From NCBI GenBank assembly GCA_021789555.1, contig JAJYJK010000010.1, positions 1 through 58,132 of the forward strand: a DNA stretch of 58,132 bases, written 5' to 3'. The DNA comes from Nitrospirota bacterium (GTDB lineage: Bacteria > Nitrospirota > Thermodesulfovibrionia > Thermodesulfovibrionales > JdFR-88). This document shows positions 37,001-47,582 of this stretch, one piece after another. Every line of letters starts with the position of its first letter. Position 1 is the stretch's first letter. The notes under the pieces were generated by a model. The model worked only from the letters and a program-made list of their open reading frames with translations, was not told where the DNA came from and did not search any database. Both the position numbers and the translations under genes were made by a program.

Positions 37001-38257
37001 TCAGATGCGGCACATCACAAAGCCGGTCATTATCTTGGGATAAAAATAAGTGGATTTGGGCGGCATCCTCTGTCCGGAGAGCGCCACTTCCATGACCTCG
37101 TTGACGCTTGTGGGGTTCAGGAAGAAAGCGGCGTCCCAGGCGCCGCCGTCGACCTGCTCAAAGGCCACCCGGGCGTCCATCTCGTAAGCGACAGCCGAGG
37201 CGCGCAGGAGCTTGTTTATCACAAGCTCATGGAGTATGACGACGTCCAGCTCGCGCAGGGCGGGATGGAAATCGACCAGGTTCGAGCCGTCGTATGCCGC
37301 CCTGTAGAGCTTCCCCCGGCAGTAGATCCCGAAGGTGTTTTTCATGCCCTTTATGCCCTTCAGGATATCGGAGCCGGCGGGCGCCTCCTCGACCTCGAAG
37401 CGCTCCCCGAGGCACTCCGGGATTTTTTGCGCCGGGCCGCTCTTTATCAGCCTGTGGGTGGGCAGCACCGTCAGGCCGCCGTCGGCGATATTGGCGAGAA
37501 ACATCAACACGTAATTGAAAGGGGCGTCTTCCATCCCTTTTTGGCCGGGCGCAAGCCCGAGCCTTTCCCTGACGAGCCGCTGGTTCTCCAAAGCGGTCTC
37601 GTAGCGGTGATGCCCGTCCGCTATAAACACCGGCCTGCCGCTGATGTCCGCCTGGAAGGCGGCCGTGTCCTCCGGCCTGTCGATCACCCAGAGCCTGTGG
37701 ACAAAACCGTCCATGTCGGCGGCCTCCAGATACGGGGGCGCTCCCCCCTCTGAAAGGCGCGCCAGCAGGGCCGAGGTCCTGCTGGCGGGGTTTTCATAGA
37801 ATGAGAAGATAGGGCTGGTGTTCATACCGGTTGCCGTAAGCAGGCTCAGACGGTCGTCCCTCGCCTTCGAGTGCGTGCACTCATGGGGATAAATCTGGCC
37901 GCTGCCGAAGGGCTCCAGCCTCACCAGGGCAAACACGCCAAGGAGTTTTTTCCACTTCCCCCCCGCGGCGTAACGGGTCTCGTATGCATAAAGACACGGG
38001 GCCTCGGCCTGCCTGAGGATGTCCGCCTGCAGCCACTGCTGAAGCAGGGCGGCCGCGCGGGTGTATTTGTTGTCGCCGGGCGAGTCTGCCGGCAACTGCT
38101 CCCCGGCGTCCACGCGGGCGACGTTGTAGGGGCTCTTCCGGTAGAGTGCCCGCATGGTTTCAGGCCCGATGACATCGTAAGGCGGCGCCATCACAGCGCC
38201 GGCCTCAATCTTTTCGGGATTATAGCAAATCCCCCTGAAAGGGATGACCTCTGCCAA
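37001..38257 (-). CDS. DUF1015 family protein
   Basis: 418 residues from TTG 38257 (AEVIPFRGICYNPEKI), preceded by AAGGAG. Conserved DUF1015 features: APPYDVIGPE near the N terminus, YPHECTHSKARDDRLSLL and FIADGHHRYETALENQRL. The family is widespread in anaerobes but has no proven function; the His-rich GHHRYE motif suggests a metal or nucleotide site. It is downstream of nothing obvious and forms a single-gene unit. Confidence 0.88.
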   Translation of the reverse strand: MAEVIPFRGICYNPEKIEAGAVMAPPYDVIGPETMRALYRKSPYNVARVDAGEQLPADSPGDNKYTRAAALLQQWLQADILRQAEAPCLYAYETRYAAGGKWKKLLGVFALVRLEPFGSGQIYPHECTHSKARDDRLSLLTATGMNTSPIFSFYENPASRTSALLARLSEGGAPPYLEAADMDGFVHRLWVIDRPEDTAAFQADISGRPVFIADGHHRYETALENQRLVRERLGLAPGQKGMEDAPFNYVLMFLANIADGGLTVLPTHRLIKSGPAQKIPECLGERFEVEEAPAGSDILKGIKGMKNTFGIYCRGKLYRAAYDGSNLVDFHPALRELDVVILHELVINKLLRASAVAYEMDARVAFEQVDGGAWDAAFFLNPTSVNEVMEVALSGQRMPPKSTYFYPKIMTGFVMCRI

Positions 38258-38484
38258 GAGACAGCTTTCTCCTTAATTTTTTTTCGGAGGCAGGTTTATA
38301 TTATCATTACAGGCAGCCGGATTTCAAAATAGTTGCATTTTTTTATTTTATTCCGAGGGCCGGCCGCAGCCGCATAATATCCGAATTGACTTTTATTTTC
38401 CATCTTTTTTAACGAGTGCCTTCCCCCCGGACGTCTTATGTGATATCATTATGCCGGCTACCGGATCCGCAAATGGAGGCGACC

Positions 38485-39198
38485 ATGAAAACAAGGACGG
38501 CCTTAGTGCCTGCCGCGCTTTTTGCTATTATGCTTCTTTTGCCGTCGAATGCATCCGCCTTCACCAGGAACTATTCGGCCGACATGGTCACATACGCAAA
38601 CCAGAAAGAGCTGATGGCGGGGAAAATCTATGTCTCGGGAAAGAAATTCCGCATGGAAACCGGACGGCAGATGGGGCAGGCGCTCACTCAGGCTGTCACT
38701 ATTGTCAGGCTCGATAAAAAGGTCGTGTGGATTTTGATGCCCCAGCAGAAGATGTACATGGAGACCGCCATGCGGCCCCGGGACAGTTTCTCGGCGGCCG
38801 CCGAAAAAGTGCCGGGCGAGGTGAAAAGGGAATACCTCGGAGAGGAAAGCGTTGAAGGCAGGCCCGCCAAGAAATACAGGATAACCTACAAATATGAGGG
38901 CAAAACCGGGATTGTTTATTCCTGGATCGACGATGCTCTGGGGGTCCCCATAAAGGCCTCGGACGAAAAGGGCAAGTGGATGGTCATTTATAAAAATATA
39001 AAACCCGGCAGCCAGCCGGCTTCGCTCTTTGAGATACCGGAGGGCTACAAAAAGATGCCCTCTTTCGGCTTCTCCCCCGGGATGTTCGAAGGAGGCCGGG
39101 GGCAGACGGAAGAGCAGGAAAGACCGGCAGTCGAAAATTCTCCCAGGCAGGAGAAAAATGAAAACCCGGGCGGCATCAAGATACCGAAACTCTGGTAG
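38485..39198 (+). CDS. DUF4412-type periplasmic or outer-membrane protein
   Basis: 237 residues from ATG 38485 with GGAGGCGACC upstream. Signal peptide (MKTRTALVPAALFAIMLLLP, ending SNASAF). The body is a LolA-like beta domain with KIYVSGKKFRMETG, IVRLDKKVVWILMPQQKMYME and YSWIDDALGVPIK. These match DUF4412 proteins, predicted to bind lipids or lipoproteins. The last 45 residues are disordered and acidic. The gene has its own unit; TTGACT lies at 38388. Confidence 0.75.
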   Translation: MKTRTALVPAALFAIMLLLPSNASAFTRNYSADMVTYANQKELMAGKIYVSGKKFRMETGRQMGQALTQAVTIVRLDKKVVWILMPQQKMYMETAMRPRDSFSAAAEKVPGEVKREYLGEESVEGRPAKKYRITYKYEGKTGIVYSWIDDALGVPIKASDEKGKWMVIYKNIKPGSQPASLFEIPEGYKKMPSFGFSPGMFEGGRGQTEEQERPAVENSPRQEKNENPGGIKIPKLW

Positions 39199-39333
39199 GC
39201 GACGCGTCGCCCGCCGGTCAGTTGCGGGCATTTTTCAAACAGCGCCGGTTATAGTGAGCCGAACCGGATGTTCGGCGAGAATGATGCGAGCCATGCCCCC
39301 ATTCGCCTTCGGGCCCGGTCGAAACGAAAGCCA

Positions 39334-40032
39334 TTATTGACTGGCGACCGTCTGGACGCGGACCATCGCGAGCCCTTTCCTATGGAAGCCCAGCTTCTCT
39401 GCCGCGCCCATGCTGAGGTCTATTATCCTTTTGCCCGCGGAAGGGTTTAACCCGGAAGGGAAAGGCCCGCGGTCGTTCACCCGCACTATGATGCTCCGCC
39501 CGTTTTCCAGGTTCGTCACCTTCACGAAACAGGGAAGAGGCAGATACTTGTGCGCCGCCGTGAGCCCCCGGGGGTCGAAGACCTCGCCGTCCGCGGTCAT
39601 CGCGCCCCTGTTTTGCCTGAGTGTTTCATACCCGTACCAGGAGGCCAGGCCCGTCTGGCTGTAATCGCGGGCGTCATTTAGGCCCATGGGACGATACGTC
39701 CTGCCGTCAACGACGTAAGGGGAGGTCTTGACCTTGCCAAGCCGTATGGCCTCTTTCGGCGGAAGGCCCCCTATGGATTCTATCTCCTTGTGGGTCAGGG
39801 GCCAGGAAAGCGGCGCCATCACGACCCTGAACGTGAACTTCCCCACCTTGTAAACCGCTTTCGTCGTGCCGGCCGCCACCTCGCAGCCGGTCTTTACCGT
39901 CCAGACGCTTGCTTTGACGGCCGTTTTGGTGACCTCATAAGGCGCCTTAACGACTGTCTTGCAGCCGCCCGGAAAAACCGCGGCAATAAAACTTAAAAAT
40001 AAAAAAATGGCGGCGGTCTTTAAAAAACGCAC
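39334..40032 (-). CDS. rlpA: RlpA-like septal ring lytic transglycosylase
   Basis: 232 residues from GTG 40032. Signal/lipobox region (FLSFIAAVFPGGC), then the RlpA double-psi beta-barrel: GLASWYGYETLRQNRGAMTADGE, AAHKYLPLPCFVKVTNLENG, VRVNDRGPF and IIDLSMGAAEKLGF, with the catalytic Glu/Asp positions in place. RlpA cleaves peptidoglycan lacking stem peptides at the septum. There is no SPOR domain. The promoter TATATT ends five bases before the GTG: leaderless. Confidence 0.9.
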   Translation of the reverse strand: MRFLKTAAIFLFLSFIAAVFPGGCKTVVKAPYEVTKTAVKASVWTVKTGCEVAAGTTKAVYKVGKFTFRVVMAPLSWPLTHKEIESIGGLPPKEAIRLGKVKTSPYVVDGRTYRPMGLNDARDYSQTGLASWYGYETLRQNRGAMTADGEVFDPRGLTAAHKYLPLPCFVKVTNLENGRSIIVRVNDRGPFPSGLNPSAGKRIIDLSMGAAEKLGFHRKGLAMVRVQTVASQ

Positions 40033-40037
40033 GGCTT

Positions 40038-40043
40038 AATATA
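40038..40043 (-). promoter_or_regulatory. -10 box abutting rlpA start (leaderless)
   Basis: TATATT, five bases, then GTG at 40032. The -35 region is weak. Confidence 0.5.
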
Positions 40044-40086
40044 GCATCTTTAAAATGTATAGCGAGTGGGTGGAAATAAATAAAAA

Positions 40087-40650
40087 ATGAAAAAATTCCT
40101 CGATAACTCCCTGGCGCTCTGCGAGGTCTTCACCTTCAGGGAAGGCCTGCTCGCGGCCTTCGGACACGACCTCAGGATTAATGTAACCTCTTTCACCATA
40201 GAAATTGACAAAAACCCTCCCGGCATCCGGGCGGCATTCGACGCGGGCTCGCTTCGGGCCGACTGCGCCATGGAAGGCGGCCTCCCCCGGCCGGACCTCC
40301 TTAGCGATAAAGACCGGCGGGAGATAGATGACAATATAAGAAAAGGCGTGCTTGAGGCCGGCAAATACGAAGAAATCCGTTTTGTCTCCTCTAACATTGG
40401 GAAAAAAGAGCCCGGATATCAGGTCGAAGGCGAGCTTGTCCTGCACGGCGCAACAAGACGCATTTCCTTTGCAGCATCGAAAGAGGAGGCGTATTACGTC
40501 TCGGACGTCCGGCTCCATCTGCCCGATTTCGGCATAAAACCCTTCAGCGCGGCATGGGGGACGATGCGTGTAAAACCCGATGTGCTCGTCCGCGTGAGGC
40601 TGCCCGCGGCGGAGCTGGAGGGTTTCAAAAAAAACGAAAATAGTCCTTAA
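40087..40650 (+). CDS. YceI-like domain protein
   Basis: 187 residues with no clear signal peptide. It has the YceI-type lipocalin-like pattern: AFGHDLRINVTSFTIEI, AFDAGSLRAD, a run around DDNIRKGVLEAGKYEEIRFVSS (the D..N...V.E...YP.I.F block of YceI), and VEGELVLHGATRRI. YceI proteins bind isoprenoids or amides; here, without a signal, it would act in the cytoplasm. It is divergent from rlpA. Confidence 0.8.
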   Translation: MKKFLDNSLALCEVFTFREGLLAAFGHDLRINVTSFTIEIDKNPPGIRAAFDAGSLRADCAMEGGLPRPDLLSDKDRREIDDNIRKGVLEAGKYEEIRFVSSNIGKKEPGYQVEGELVLHGATRRISFAASKEEAYYVSDVRLHLPDFGIKPFSAAWGTMRVKPDVLVRVRLPAAELEGFKKNENSP

Positions 40651-40655
40651 AAAGT

Positions 40656-40696
40656 GACACCCTCTCCCTTGAGGGAGAGGGTTGGGAGAGGGTGTC
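40656..40696. repeat. Dispersed palindromic repeat, copy 3
   Basis: GACACCCTCTCCC-TTGA-GGGAGAGGGTTGGGAGAGGGTGTC, an interrupted palindrome between the convergent YceI-like gene and groEL. Confidence 0.8.
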
Positions 40697-40730
40697 TTCC
40701 GTGTTTAAGAAAAAGGGGAAGGCGAACTTG

Positions 40731-42649
<1,919 letters not shown>

Positions 42650-42696
42650 GCTCTCTCTCCTTTCCCGAAAATTTAGTGGCCGCTTATTTAGCCTTG

Positions 42697-42723
42697 TTAG
42701 CACTCAATTACAATGAGTGCTAA
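42697..42723. promoter_or_regulatory. CIRCE operator of groES-groEL
   Basis: Perfect TTAGCACTC-N9-GAGTGCTAA, the binding site of the HrcA heat-shock repressor. It lies 48 nt upstream of groES and just downstream of the promoter. Confidence 0.97.
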
Positions 42724-42725
42724 AA

Positions 42726-42754
42726 AATATATAACATTATGGGGGTTCGCGCAA
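42726..42754 (-). promoter_or_regulatory. groES promoter
   Basis: On the minus strand TTGCGC (42754-42749), 17-bp spacer, TATATT (42731-42726). The start of transcription would fall at the CIRCE edge, so bound HrcA blocks it. Confidence 0.7.
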
Positions 42755-42900
42755 GGGGGTAAAATAGGGCTAAATCGGCTTTTTTCCGGAAATAATCCAT
42801 CTTTTCTCGCATTACCTTTTTTTTATGAATACTGCTTAAAATCGAAAATCCCTCCGGCGTCCTCAGCGGCGGCGGCTCCCAAGCGCTCCCCGGCTGTCTT

Positions 42901-43581
42901 TCACCGCCAACTGCCGCCTCTTTTGACCCTGAACATGAAGAGTTTAATCGTCAGCAGGCCGAAGAGAAATCCGCCCACGTGGGCGAACCAGGCGATCCCG
43001 CCCCGCGTAGGCGCTACGGTGCCGAAAAAACCGTTTAAAAACTGGATGAAGGCCCAAAACCCTATGACTATCAGGGCCGGAAGCCTTATTATCTGGACGA
43101 AGATGCCTAGAAAAATTATTGTATAGACCTGCGCCCTGGGGAATAGGAGGATGTAAGCGCCAAGCACCCCCGCGATGGCCCCGCTTGCCCCTATCATCGG
43201 CATGGTGGAGGCGGGGTCGGTGAATGCAAAACTGTAGACGGCCACGACGCCGCAGAGCAGGTAAAAAATGATGAACCTGAAATGCCCAATCTTGTCTTCT
43301 ATGTTGTCGCCGAATATCCAGAGATAAAGCATGTTGCCCGCGATATGCAGAAACCCCCCGTGGACGAACATGGAGGTGAAGACCGAGACGATGGGGCTTA
43401 TGGGCTGCACTGTCCTCAGAAAGACGATGCTGTAGGGGATCGCCCCGTAATTGAAGGCGAATTTTTGCAGGCCGCCCGGATAGACAAGCTCATAGATAAA
43501 GACGAGACAATTGATGCCTATAATGGAAAACGTCACATAGGGGGTCGTAGCTGCGGGATTATCATCCTTGTAGGGAATCAA
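42901..43581 (-). CDS. Rhomboid-family intramembrane serine protease
   Basis: 226 residues from TTG 43581 (IPYKDDNPAATTPYVT), chosen because rhomboids of this class begin with a [M]IPxxDxNP motif; GTG 43605 is the alternative. Six or seven membrane helices. The catalytic Ser is in GASGAIAGVLGAY, the His in WFAHVGGFLFG, and FVHGGFLHIAGNMLYLWIFG carries the conserved His/Asn of TM2. It cleaves membrane proteins; the substrate is unknown. Confidence 0.9.
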   Translation of the reverse strand: MIPYKDDNPAATTPYVTFSIIGINCLVFIYELVYPGGLQKFAFNYGAIPYSIVFLRTVQPISPIVSVFTSMFVHGGFLHIAGNMLYLWIFGDNIEDKIGHFRFIIFYLLCGVVAVYSFAFTDPASTMPMIGASGAIAGVLGAYILLFPRAQVYTIIFLGIFVQIIRLPALIVIGFWAFIQFLNGFFGTVAPTRGGIAWFAHVGGFLFGLLTIKLFMFRVKRGGSWR

Positions 43582-44077
43582 CGCCCCGCACCATAAGACC
43601 TTCACGCGACAGGAGTTCGGCCGTTATGCCCCTTCCCGCCCGCTTTTGCCCCCCGGAGCACACATAAGATGTCCCGCAAGAGGGGCTTCCGTCCTTGAAG
43701 ACGGCCTCTTTTATCCCATAGAGCCGGGCTATCCGGAGCGTCTCACGCGCGCCCCGGACAAGCGTACCGGTATAATCGGCCTTTTCTCCGGCCGTTTCCC
43801 TCACCCAGACCCTCTCCCAATGGGAGAGGGAGGAGCGCAGCGGAGGGTGAGGGCGATTATCCACCATATGCACTTTTGTTTTCCCGTCGAGTGCGTCCGC
43901 GCCGTCTCCGGAGGCGAATTCCACTGCCGGTCTGGGAGTGGGCAGTCCGCCAAGCTGCTCCGGGCAGACAGGGACCGCCCTGCCGGCCAGCACGAGCCTT
44001 CGCACCCGTTCATCGAGGCAGTTGCCGCCGTCGTATCTCGTATTGAAACCGGCCAGGCAGGCGCTCACCAGATACAT
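43562..44077 (-). CDS. DUF523 protein carrying an in-frame palindromic repeat insertion
   Basis: 171 residues. Family motifs: YLVSACLAGFNTRYDGGNC, VPVCPEQLGGLPTPR, and DGSPSCGTSYV with the conserved cysteines. The usual DUF523 chain has about 150 residues and reads directly from the GKxKV strand to the helix VRGARETLRIA. Here ~20 extra residues (RPHPPLRSSLSHWERVWVRE) are encoded by a copy of the window's palindromic repeat at 43801-43856. The reading frame is kept. It is followed by the rhomboid gene with a 20-nt overlap. Confidence 0.85.
   Translation of the reverse strand: MYLVSACLAGFNTRYDGGNCLDERVRRLVLAGRAVPVCPEQLGGLPTPRPAVEFASGDGADALDGKTKVHMVDNRPHPPLRSSLSHWERVWVRETAGEKADYTGTLVRGARETLRIARLYGIKEAVFKDGSPSCGTSYVCSGGQKRAGRGITAELLSREGLMVRGVDSLQG
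43801..43856. repeat. Dispersed palindromic repeat, copy 4, inside DUF523 gene
   Basis: TCACCCAGACCCTCTCCC-AAT-GGGAGAGGG continues into GGAGCGCAGCGGAGGGTGA, so the element has an outer TCACCC/GGGTGA pair and the inner core. It interrupts a coding sequence without a frameshift. Confidence 0.8.
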
Positions 44078-44134
44078 TGAAAAATTATATCACACGGCAA
44101 AAAGCGCTTTCCCGATCATCAGGGATAATAAAAA

Positions 44135-44156
44135 GGGGGCTTCAACTGAAGCCCCC
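44135..44156 (-). terminator. Rho-independent terminator of degP
   Basis: GGGGGCTTC-AACT-GAAGCCCCC stem with TTTTTATT after it on the minus strand, about 40 nt past the degP stop. Confidence 0.85.
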
Positions 44157-44175
44157 TTTCAAGCGGACGGTTTTC

Positions 44176-44207
44176 CCCTTACTGTGTGGAGCCCTTACTG
44201 TGTGGAA
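44176..44207. repeat. 16-bp tandem duplication across the degP stop codon
   Basis: CCCTTACTGTGTGGAG followed by CCCTTACTGTGTGGAA. On the minus strand each copy ends in a TCC-ACA-CAG-TAA string; the first copy read contains the true stop. Confidence 0.88.
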
Positions 44208-45655
44208 ATAGTCACGTAGAAGACCTGGCCCTGCCGGAAAATAAGCAGCAGCACGCTCTGGGCCTTTCCGATCTTGGCGGCCTCCTCCAGATATTCCTTC
44301 ATGTCGCTTATCTTCTTGTGATTTACCTCCATAATGACGTCACCCGTATTGAGGACATCCTGGGCCGGGCTGCCTTCGGCCACCTGGGTGACGATCACGC
44401 CATTGATCCTGGCGGGCAGGCCAAGGCTGCTTCTGGCCGCCGGGGTTATGTCCTGCACATCGACTCCGCTCAAGGCATTCTCCAGGGCGGGTTTCTCCGC
44501 CCGGGCCGTCTCCCTGGGCTGTTCGACAATCTTCACGCGAAGTGTGATCTGTTTGCCCTCCCTTATCACCGTCATGGGCACGACGGCGCCCGGTTGCGTG
44601 TTGGCCACCATGTTTCTCAACTGGTTCGGGTCCTCGACGGTCTTGCCGTTGTACTCGACGATAAAGTCGCCCCGCTCCATGCCGGCCTTCTGCGCGGGGC
44701 TGCCCTCGGTGAAATCGGCGACCAGGGCGCCCTTTCCGCTCTTCAGGCCGAACTGTTTTCTAAGCTCCGTATTGACCGGCTGTATCCATACGCCAAGCCA
44801 GCCGCGGACCACCCGGCCCGTCTTGATAAGCTCGTTCATGACGACCTTCGCCATGTCGCTGGGGATTGCAAATCCGATGCCCTGGTAGCCCCCCGTGGTG
44901 CTGAAGATGGCGGTGTTTATGCCCACCAGCTCGCCTTTGGCGTTTACGAGCGCGCCGCCCGAGTTGCCCGGGTTTATGGCCGCGTCCGTCTGAATGAAGT
45001 CCTCGTAGGCCGCGATGCCGACATTCGCCCTTCCCACTGCGCTTACTATGCCCGAGGTGACCGTCCTGGTCAGGCCGAAGGGGCTTCCAATCGCCAGGAC
45101 GGTGTCGCCCGCCCTGAGCTTGTCGGAATCCCCCCACCTGATTGCGGGCAGACCGGTCGCCTTTATCTTTACGACGGCCAGGTCCGTTTTTGCGTCCGCG
45201 CCGATGACCTTGCCCCTGTAAGAGTTCTGGCCGATGGTGACGGTTATCTTCTGCGCCCCCTTAACCACATGGTTGTTGGTCAGTATGATCCCGTTGGGGT
45301 CCACGATGACGCCGGAGCCAAGGCTCATCTGCCTCTGTTCGCGCGGCTCCTCCGGGAGCTGATTGCCGAAGAAGCGCCGGAAAAACGGGTCGTTGAAGAA
45401 GGGGTTTGACACCCCTGGCGTCTTTACAATGCTGACGGTCGATATGTTCACAACCGAGGGTTTCACGGCCGCCGCCAGCTCCGCCATCGCATTGCTCATC
45501 TTTGTAAGGGTCTGCACGGCCTGGTCCGAAATCTTGTACTCCTGGCTGTACCCTTTTGTATTTATTCCGATGGTGGAGGACAGGACCAGGCCCACGACAA
45601 GCCCAATCGTTATAAGGCCCGCTGCCGCAATAAAATACTTCGTCCTTGATTTCAC
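44195..45655 (-). CDS. degP: DegP/HtrA-type periplasmic serine protease with two PDZ domains
   Basis: 486 residues from GTG 45655, which has GAGGAGG eight bases upstream; longer frames begin in a non-coding stretch. N-terminal signal anchor (FIAAAGLITIGLVVGLVL), then trypsin-like protease: His in ILTNNHVVKGA, Asp in AKTDLAVVKI, Ser in INPGNSGGALV. PDZ1 (~280-375) and PDZ2 (~395-485) follow. DegP degrades or holds misfolded envelope proteins. The motif MSLGSGVIVDPNGI is typical. It is a single-gene unit with its own terminator. Confidence 0.95.
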   Translation of the reverse strand: MKSRTKYFIAAAGLITIGLVVGLVLSSTIGINTKGYSQEYKISDQAVQTLTKMSNAMAELAAAVKPSVVNISTVSIVKTPGVSNPFFNDPFFRRFFGNQLPEEPREQRQMSLGSGVIVDPNGIILTNNHVVKGAQKITVTIGQNSYRGKVIGADAKTDLAVVKIKATGLPAIRWGDSDKLRAGDTVLAIGSPFGLTRTVTSGIVSAVGRANVGIAAYEDFIQTDAAINPGNSGGALVNAKGELVGINTAIFSTTGGYQGIGFAIPSDMAKVVMNELIKTGRVVRGWLGVWIQPVNTELRKQFGLKSGKGALVADFTEGSPAQKAGMERGDFIVEYNGKTVEDPNQLRNMVANTQPGAVVPMTVIREGKQITLRVKIVEQPRETARAEKPALENALSGVDVQDITPAARSSLGLPARINGVIVTQVAEGSPAQDVLNTGDVIMEVNHKKISDMKEYLEEAAKIGKAQSVLLLIFRQGQVFYVTISTQ

Positions 45656-45760
45656 GCGAATAGCCTCCTCGTGCCGGGTAAATTGGATTGGTCTGCTTTT
45701 CAATTTCAATTCTATCACAGAAAATAAAATATAAATTTGAATATAGTATGAAGATATTCT

Positions 45761-45784
45761 ATGGGCTTCGCCCCATGCCCCGCC
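45761..45784. repeat. Hairpin repeat, second copy
   Basis: ATGGGCTTCGCCCCATGCCC, inverse copy of the element at 10771-10794, in the gap upstream of degP. Confidence 0.5.
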
Positions 45785-45786
45785 AG

Positions 45787-45818
45787 CCCGCATTCATGAA
45801 AGCCCGTATTTATGAAAG
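45787..45818. repeat. 16-bp tandem duplication across the stop of the kinase-like gene
   Basis: CCCGCATTCATGAAAG followed by CCCGTATTTATGAAAG; on the minus strand each holds CTTTCAT, and the first copy read includes the TAG/TAA-side stop of the gene ending at 45810. Confidence 0.8.
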
Positions 45819-46874
45819 ATAGTCATTCACCCTGGCCGGGTCGAACTCCGGGGTATCAAGCACCGCGTTTATGAACCTGAATATGAGCTGCCGCCCCTCG
45901 CGTGAAAGCTCCGGGTAAAATACCGGGTTTGCCACGACGGCCCCCCTGAAGGCAAAAAATGGCGCCACAACCGACAGGAGCGCCGCATCCCCGGTCCGCC
46001 TCATATATTTCCTGAAAAAAATTCTCAATGCCTCAAGATACGCCCCTTCCACGCGCCCATGGTGCATGACCGAAAAAAATATGTAGTTTATGACCAGAGC
46101 GGTGACGTCGTCGGCCGGTTCCCCCCAGGGGCCGCGGCTCCTGTCCAAAAGCATGATATCCACCGCCCGGCTGTCTTTGCCCCCGCCAAACCAGACATTG
46201 CCGGGGTGAAAATCGCCATGCACCAGGCAGAGCCTCCGGTATCCCCTCTTGAGCTTCGCCCTCCAGTCGATGCATTTTTTCTCTATCCCGGCCATCTGCC
46301 TTGAAGGCAGAACGCCCCTTGGATATGTATCGAACACCCCCATCAGGCATTCCCCGTGCCCGATGATGTCCCTTAATTTCCTCAGATAGAGGCCCCTCGA
46401 TGTCTTTTTGAGCGAATGGATGCCGGCCAGATAGCGGACCATGCGGTCTATCTTCAGGACATCGCCGGCCCCGAGCGCCTCCTTTGTCCTGAATGACTCC
46501 AGGTCCTCGAAATAGTTTTTCCCCTCGGCCTTCCGCATCAGCAGGTAGTACTCCTTGCCCGCGCCCACCGAGCCAAGGGTGCCGTCTGCGCGAAGGCTGA
46601 TGACGTCCAGCGCCTTTACGTGATTGGGCAGGCTGTTGAAGGTGTCCAGGGCCAGAAGGAACATGCCCGCGCGGTCCGAGGGGTAATCGTGCCCCAGCCC
46701 CGCCGGCCTCACGCTCTTTATGACGAATTCGCCCTCGCCCGCCTGCCCTTGCGTGCGGATGAGCCAGCCCTCGCCGTGCGCCCCCCTGCCCATCGATTTT
46801 ACGGCAAGCACTTTTTCCACGCCGAAGGCCCGCAGATAGCCCAGTAGCGCGCCTTTTGTCACGGCCCTGTCCAT
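45810..46874 (-). CDS. Aminoglycoside-phosphotransferase-like kinase fold protein
   Basis: 354 residues. Kinase-like catalytic loop LVHGDFHPGNVWFGG (Brenner motif) followed by the metal site MLLDRSRGPWGEPADDV. The N-terminal lobe has SMGRGAHGEGWLIRT and the Lys of FVIKSVRP. The APH/choline-kinase superfamily phosphorylates small molecules; the substrate is unknown. A TATAAT five bases before the ATG makes the mRNA leaderless, and the -35-like TTGGGA falls inside the palindromic repeat just upstream. Confidence 0.8.
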   Translation of the reverse strand: MDRAVTKGALLGYLRAFGVEKVLAVKSMGRGAHGEGWLIRTQGQAGEGEFVIKSVRPAGLGHDYPSDRAGMFLLALDTFNSLPNHVKALDVISLRADGTLGSVGAGKEYYLLMRKAEGKNYFEDLESFRTKEALGAGDVLKIDRMVRYLAGIHSLKKTSRGLYLRKLRDIIGHGECLMGVFDTYPRGVLPSRQMAGIEKKCIDWRAKLKRGYRRLCLVHGDFHPGNVWFGGGKDSRAVDIMLLDRSRGPWGEPADDVTALVINYIFFSVMHHGRVEGAYLEALRIFFRKYMRRTGDAALLSVVAPFFAFRGAVVANPVFYPELSREGRQLIFRFINAVLDTPEFDPARVNDYLS

Positions 46875-46879
46875 GCCCC

Positions 46880-46908
46880 ATTATACCGCGGCGGACACCC
46901 TCTCCCAA
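46880..46908 (-). promoter_or_regulatory. Leaderless promoter using a -35 inside a palindromic repeat
   Basis: TATAAT (46885-46880), five bases GGGGC, then ATG 46874. TTGGGA (46908-46903) sits 17 bp upstream within repeat copy 5. Confidence 0.6.
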
Positions 46909-46934
46909 CCCTCTCCCCTTAGGGGAGAGGGTTT
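46896..46934. repeat. Dispersed palindromic repeat, copy 5
   Basis: CCCTCTCCC twice, then CTTA and GGGGAGAGGGTTT. Confidence 0.8.
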
Positions 46935-46959
46935 CGCAGGGTTAAAAACCGTGGGGGGG

Positions 46960-46981
46960 TGGGGGTGTTCAACACCCCCAC
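46960..46981 (-). terminator. Probable terminator of the CBS gene
   Basis: GTGGGGGTGTT-CA-ACACCCCCAC type stem 25 nt past the CBS stop; on the minus strand a GGTTTTTAA run follows after a C-rich stretch. Confidence 0.6.
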
Positions 46982-47006
46982 GGAAGGATTTTAAGGGCGC
47001 CAGCGC

Positions 47007-47438
47007 TCAGCCGCCGGTTATATAGTCCCTGAGATGATGGATTTCCGCCTTGAGCTTGCCTATGTGGGCCTGAATGACGTCCCTGGTGGAGAGCATCCCC
47101 ACGATGGAGCCGTTTTTGGCCACGGGCAGGTGCCTTATGTTTTCCTGGATCATTACGGACATGACGCTGTTTAAGTCCTCGTCGCCCTCGGCCACGATAA
47201 GGTCCCCCGTCATCGCCTGCTTCAGAGGGATGCCGGAAAAATCCTTGCCCCCTGAATGCACATAACACCGGATCACGTCCCGTTCGGTAAACATGCCCAC
47301 CGGACGGCCTTCCTCGGTTATCACCAGGGCGCTTATCTTCCGCGCGTTCATGGACTTTATTGCATCTTCCACAGTGTTGTTCAAGTCCATCGAGATGACT
47401 CCCTGCCCCTTTAATTTAAGAAGCTCGTTTACCTTCAT
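47007..47438 (-). CDS. CBS-domain pair protein
   Basis: 143 residues comprising two CBS motifs: GVISMDLNNTVEDAIKSMNARKISALVI and GDLIVAEGDEDLNSVMSVMIQENIRHLPVA (only parts quoted as landmarks), each ending with a [T/S]xRDVI helix (FTERDVI and LSTRDVI). CBS pairs bind adenosyl nucleotides and sense energy state. As a stand-alone protein its partner is unknown. GGGAGGCC precedes ATG 47438. Confidence 0.9.
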   Translation of the reverse strand: MKVNELLKLKGQGVISMDLNNTVEDAIKSMNARKISALVITEEGRPVGMFTERDVIRCYVHSGGKDFSGIPLKQAMTGDLIVAEGDEDLNSVMSVMIQENIRHLPVAKNGSIVGMLSTRDVIQAHIGKLKAEIHHLRDYITGG

Positions 47439-47582
47439 GGCCTCCCGCTGCCTCCTTGCCCTTTAGATGAAAAAAACCGCCTACGGGAAATTATAATCAC
47501 ATATTGCGAAGACTGAATCAAATGAAATTTAAAAGGACATTCATAAGTGAATTTTATAATGATAAATTATAATAAATATATT

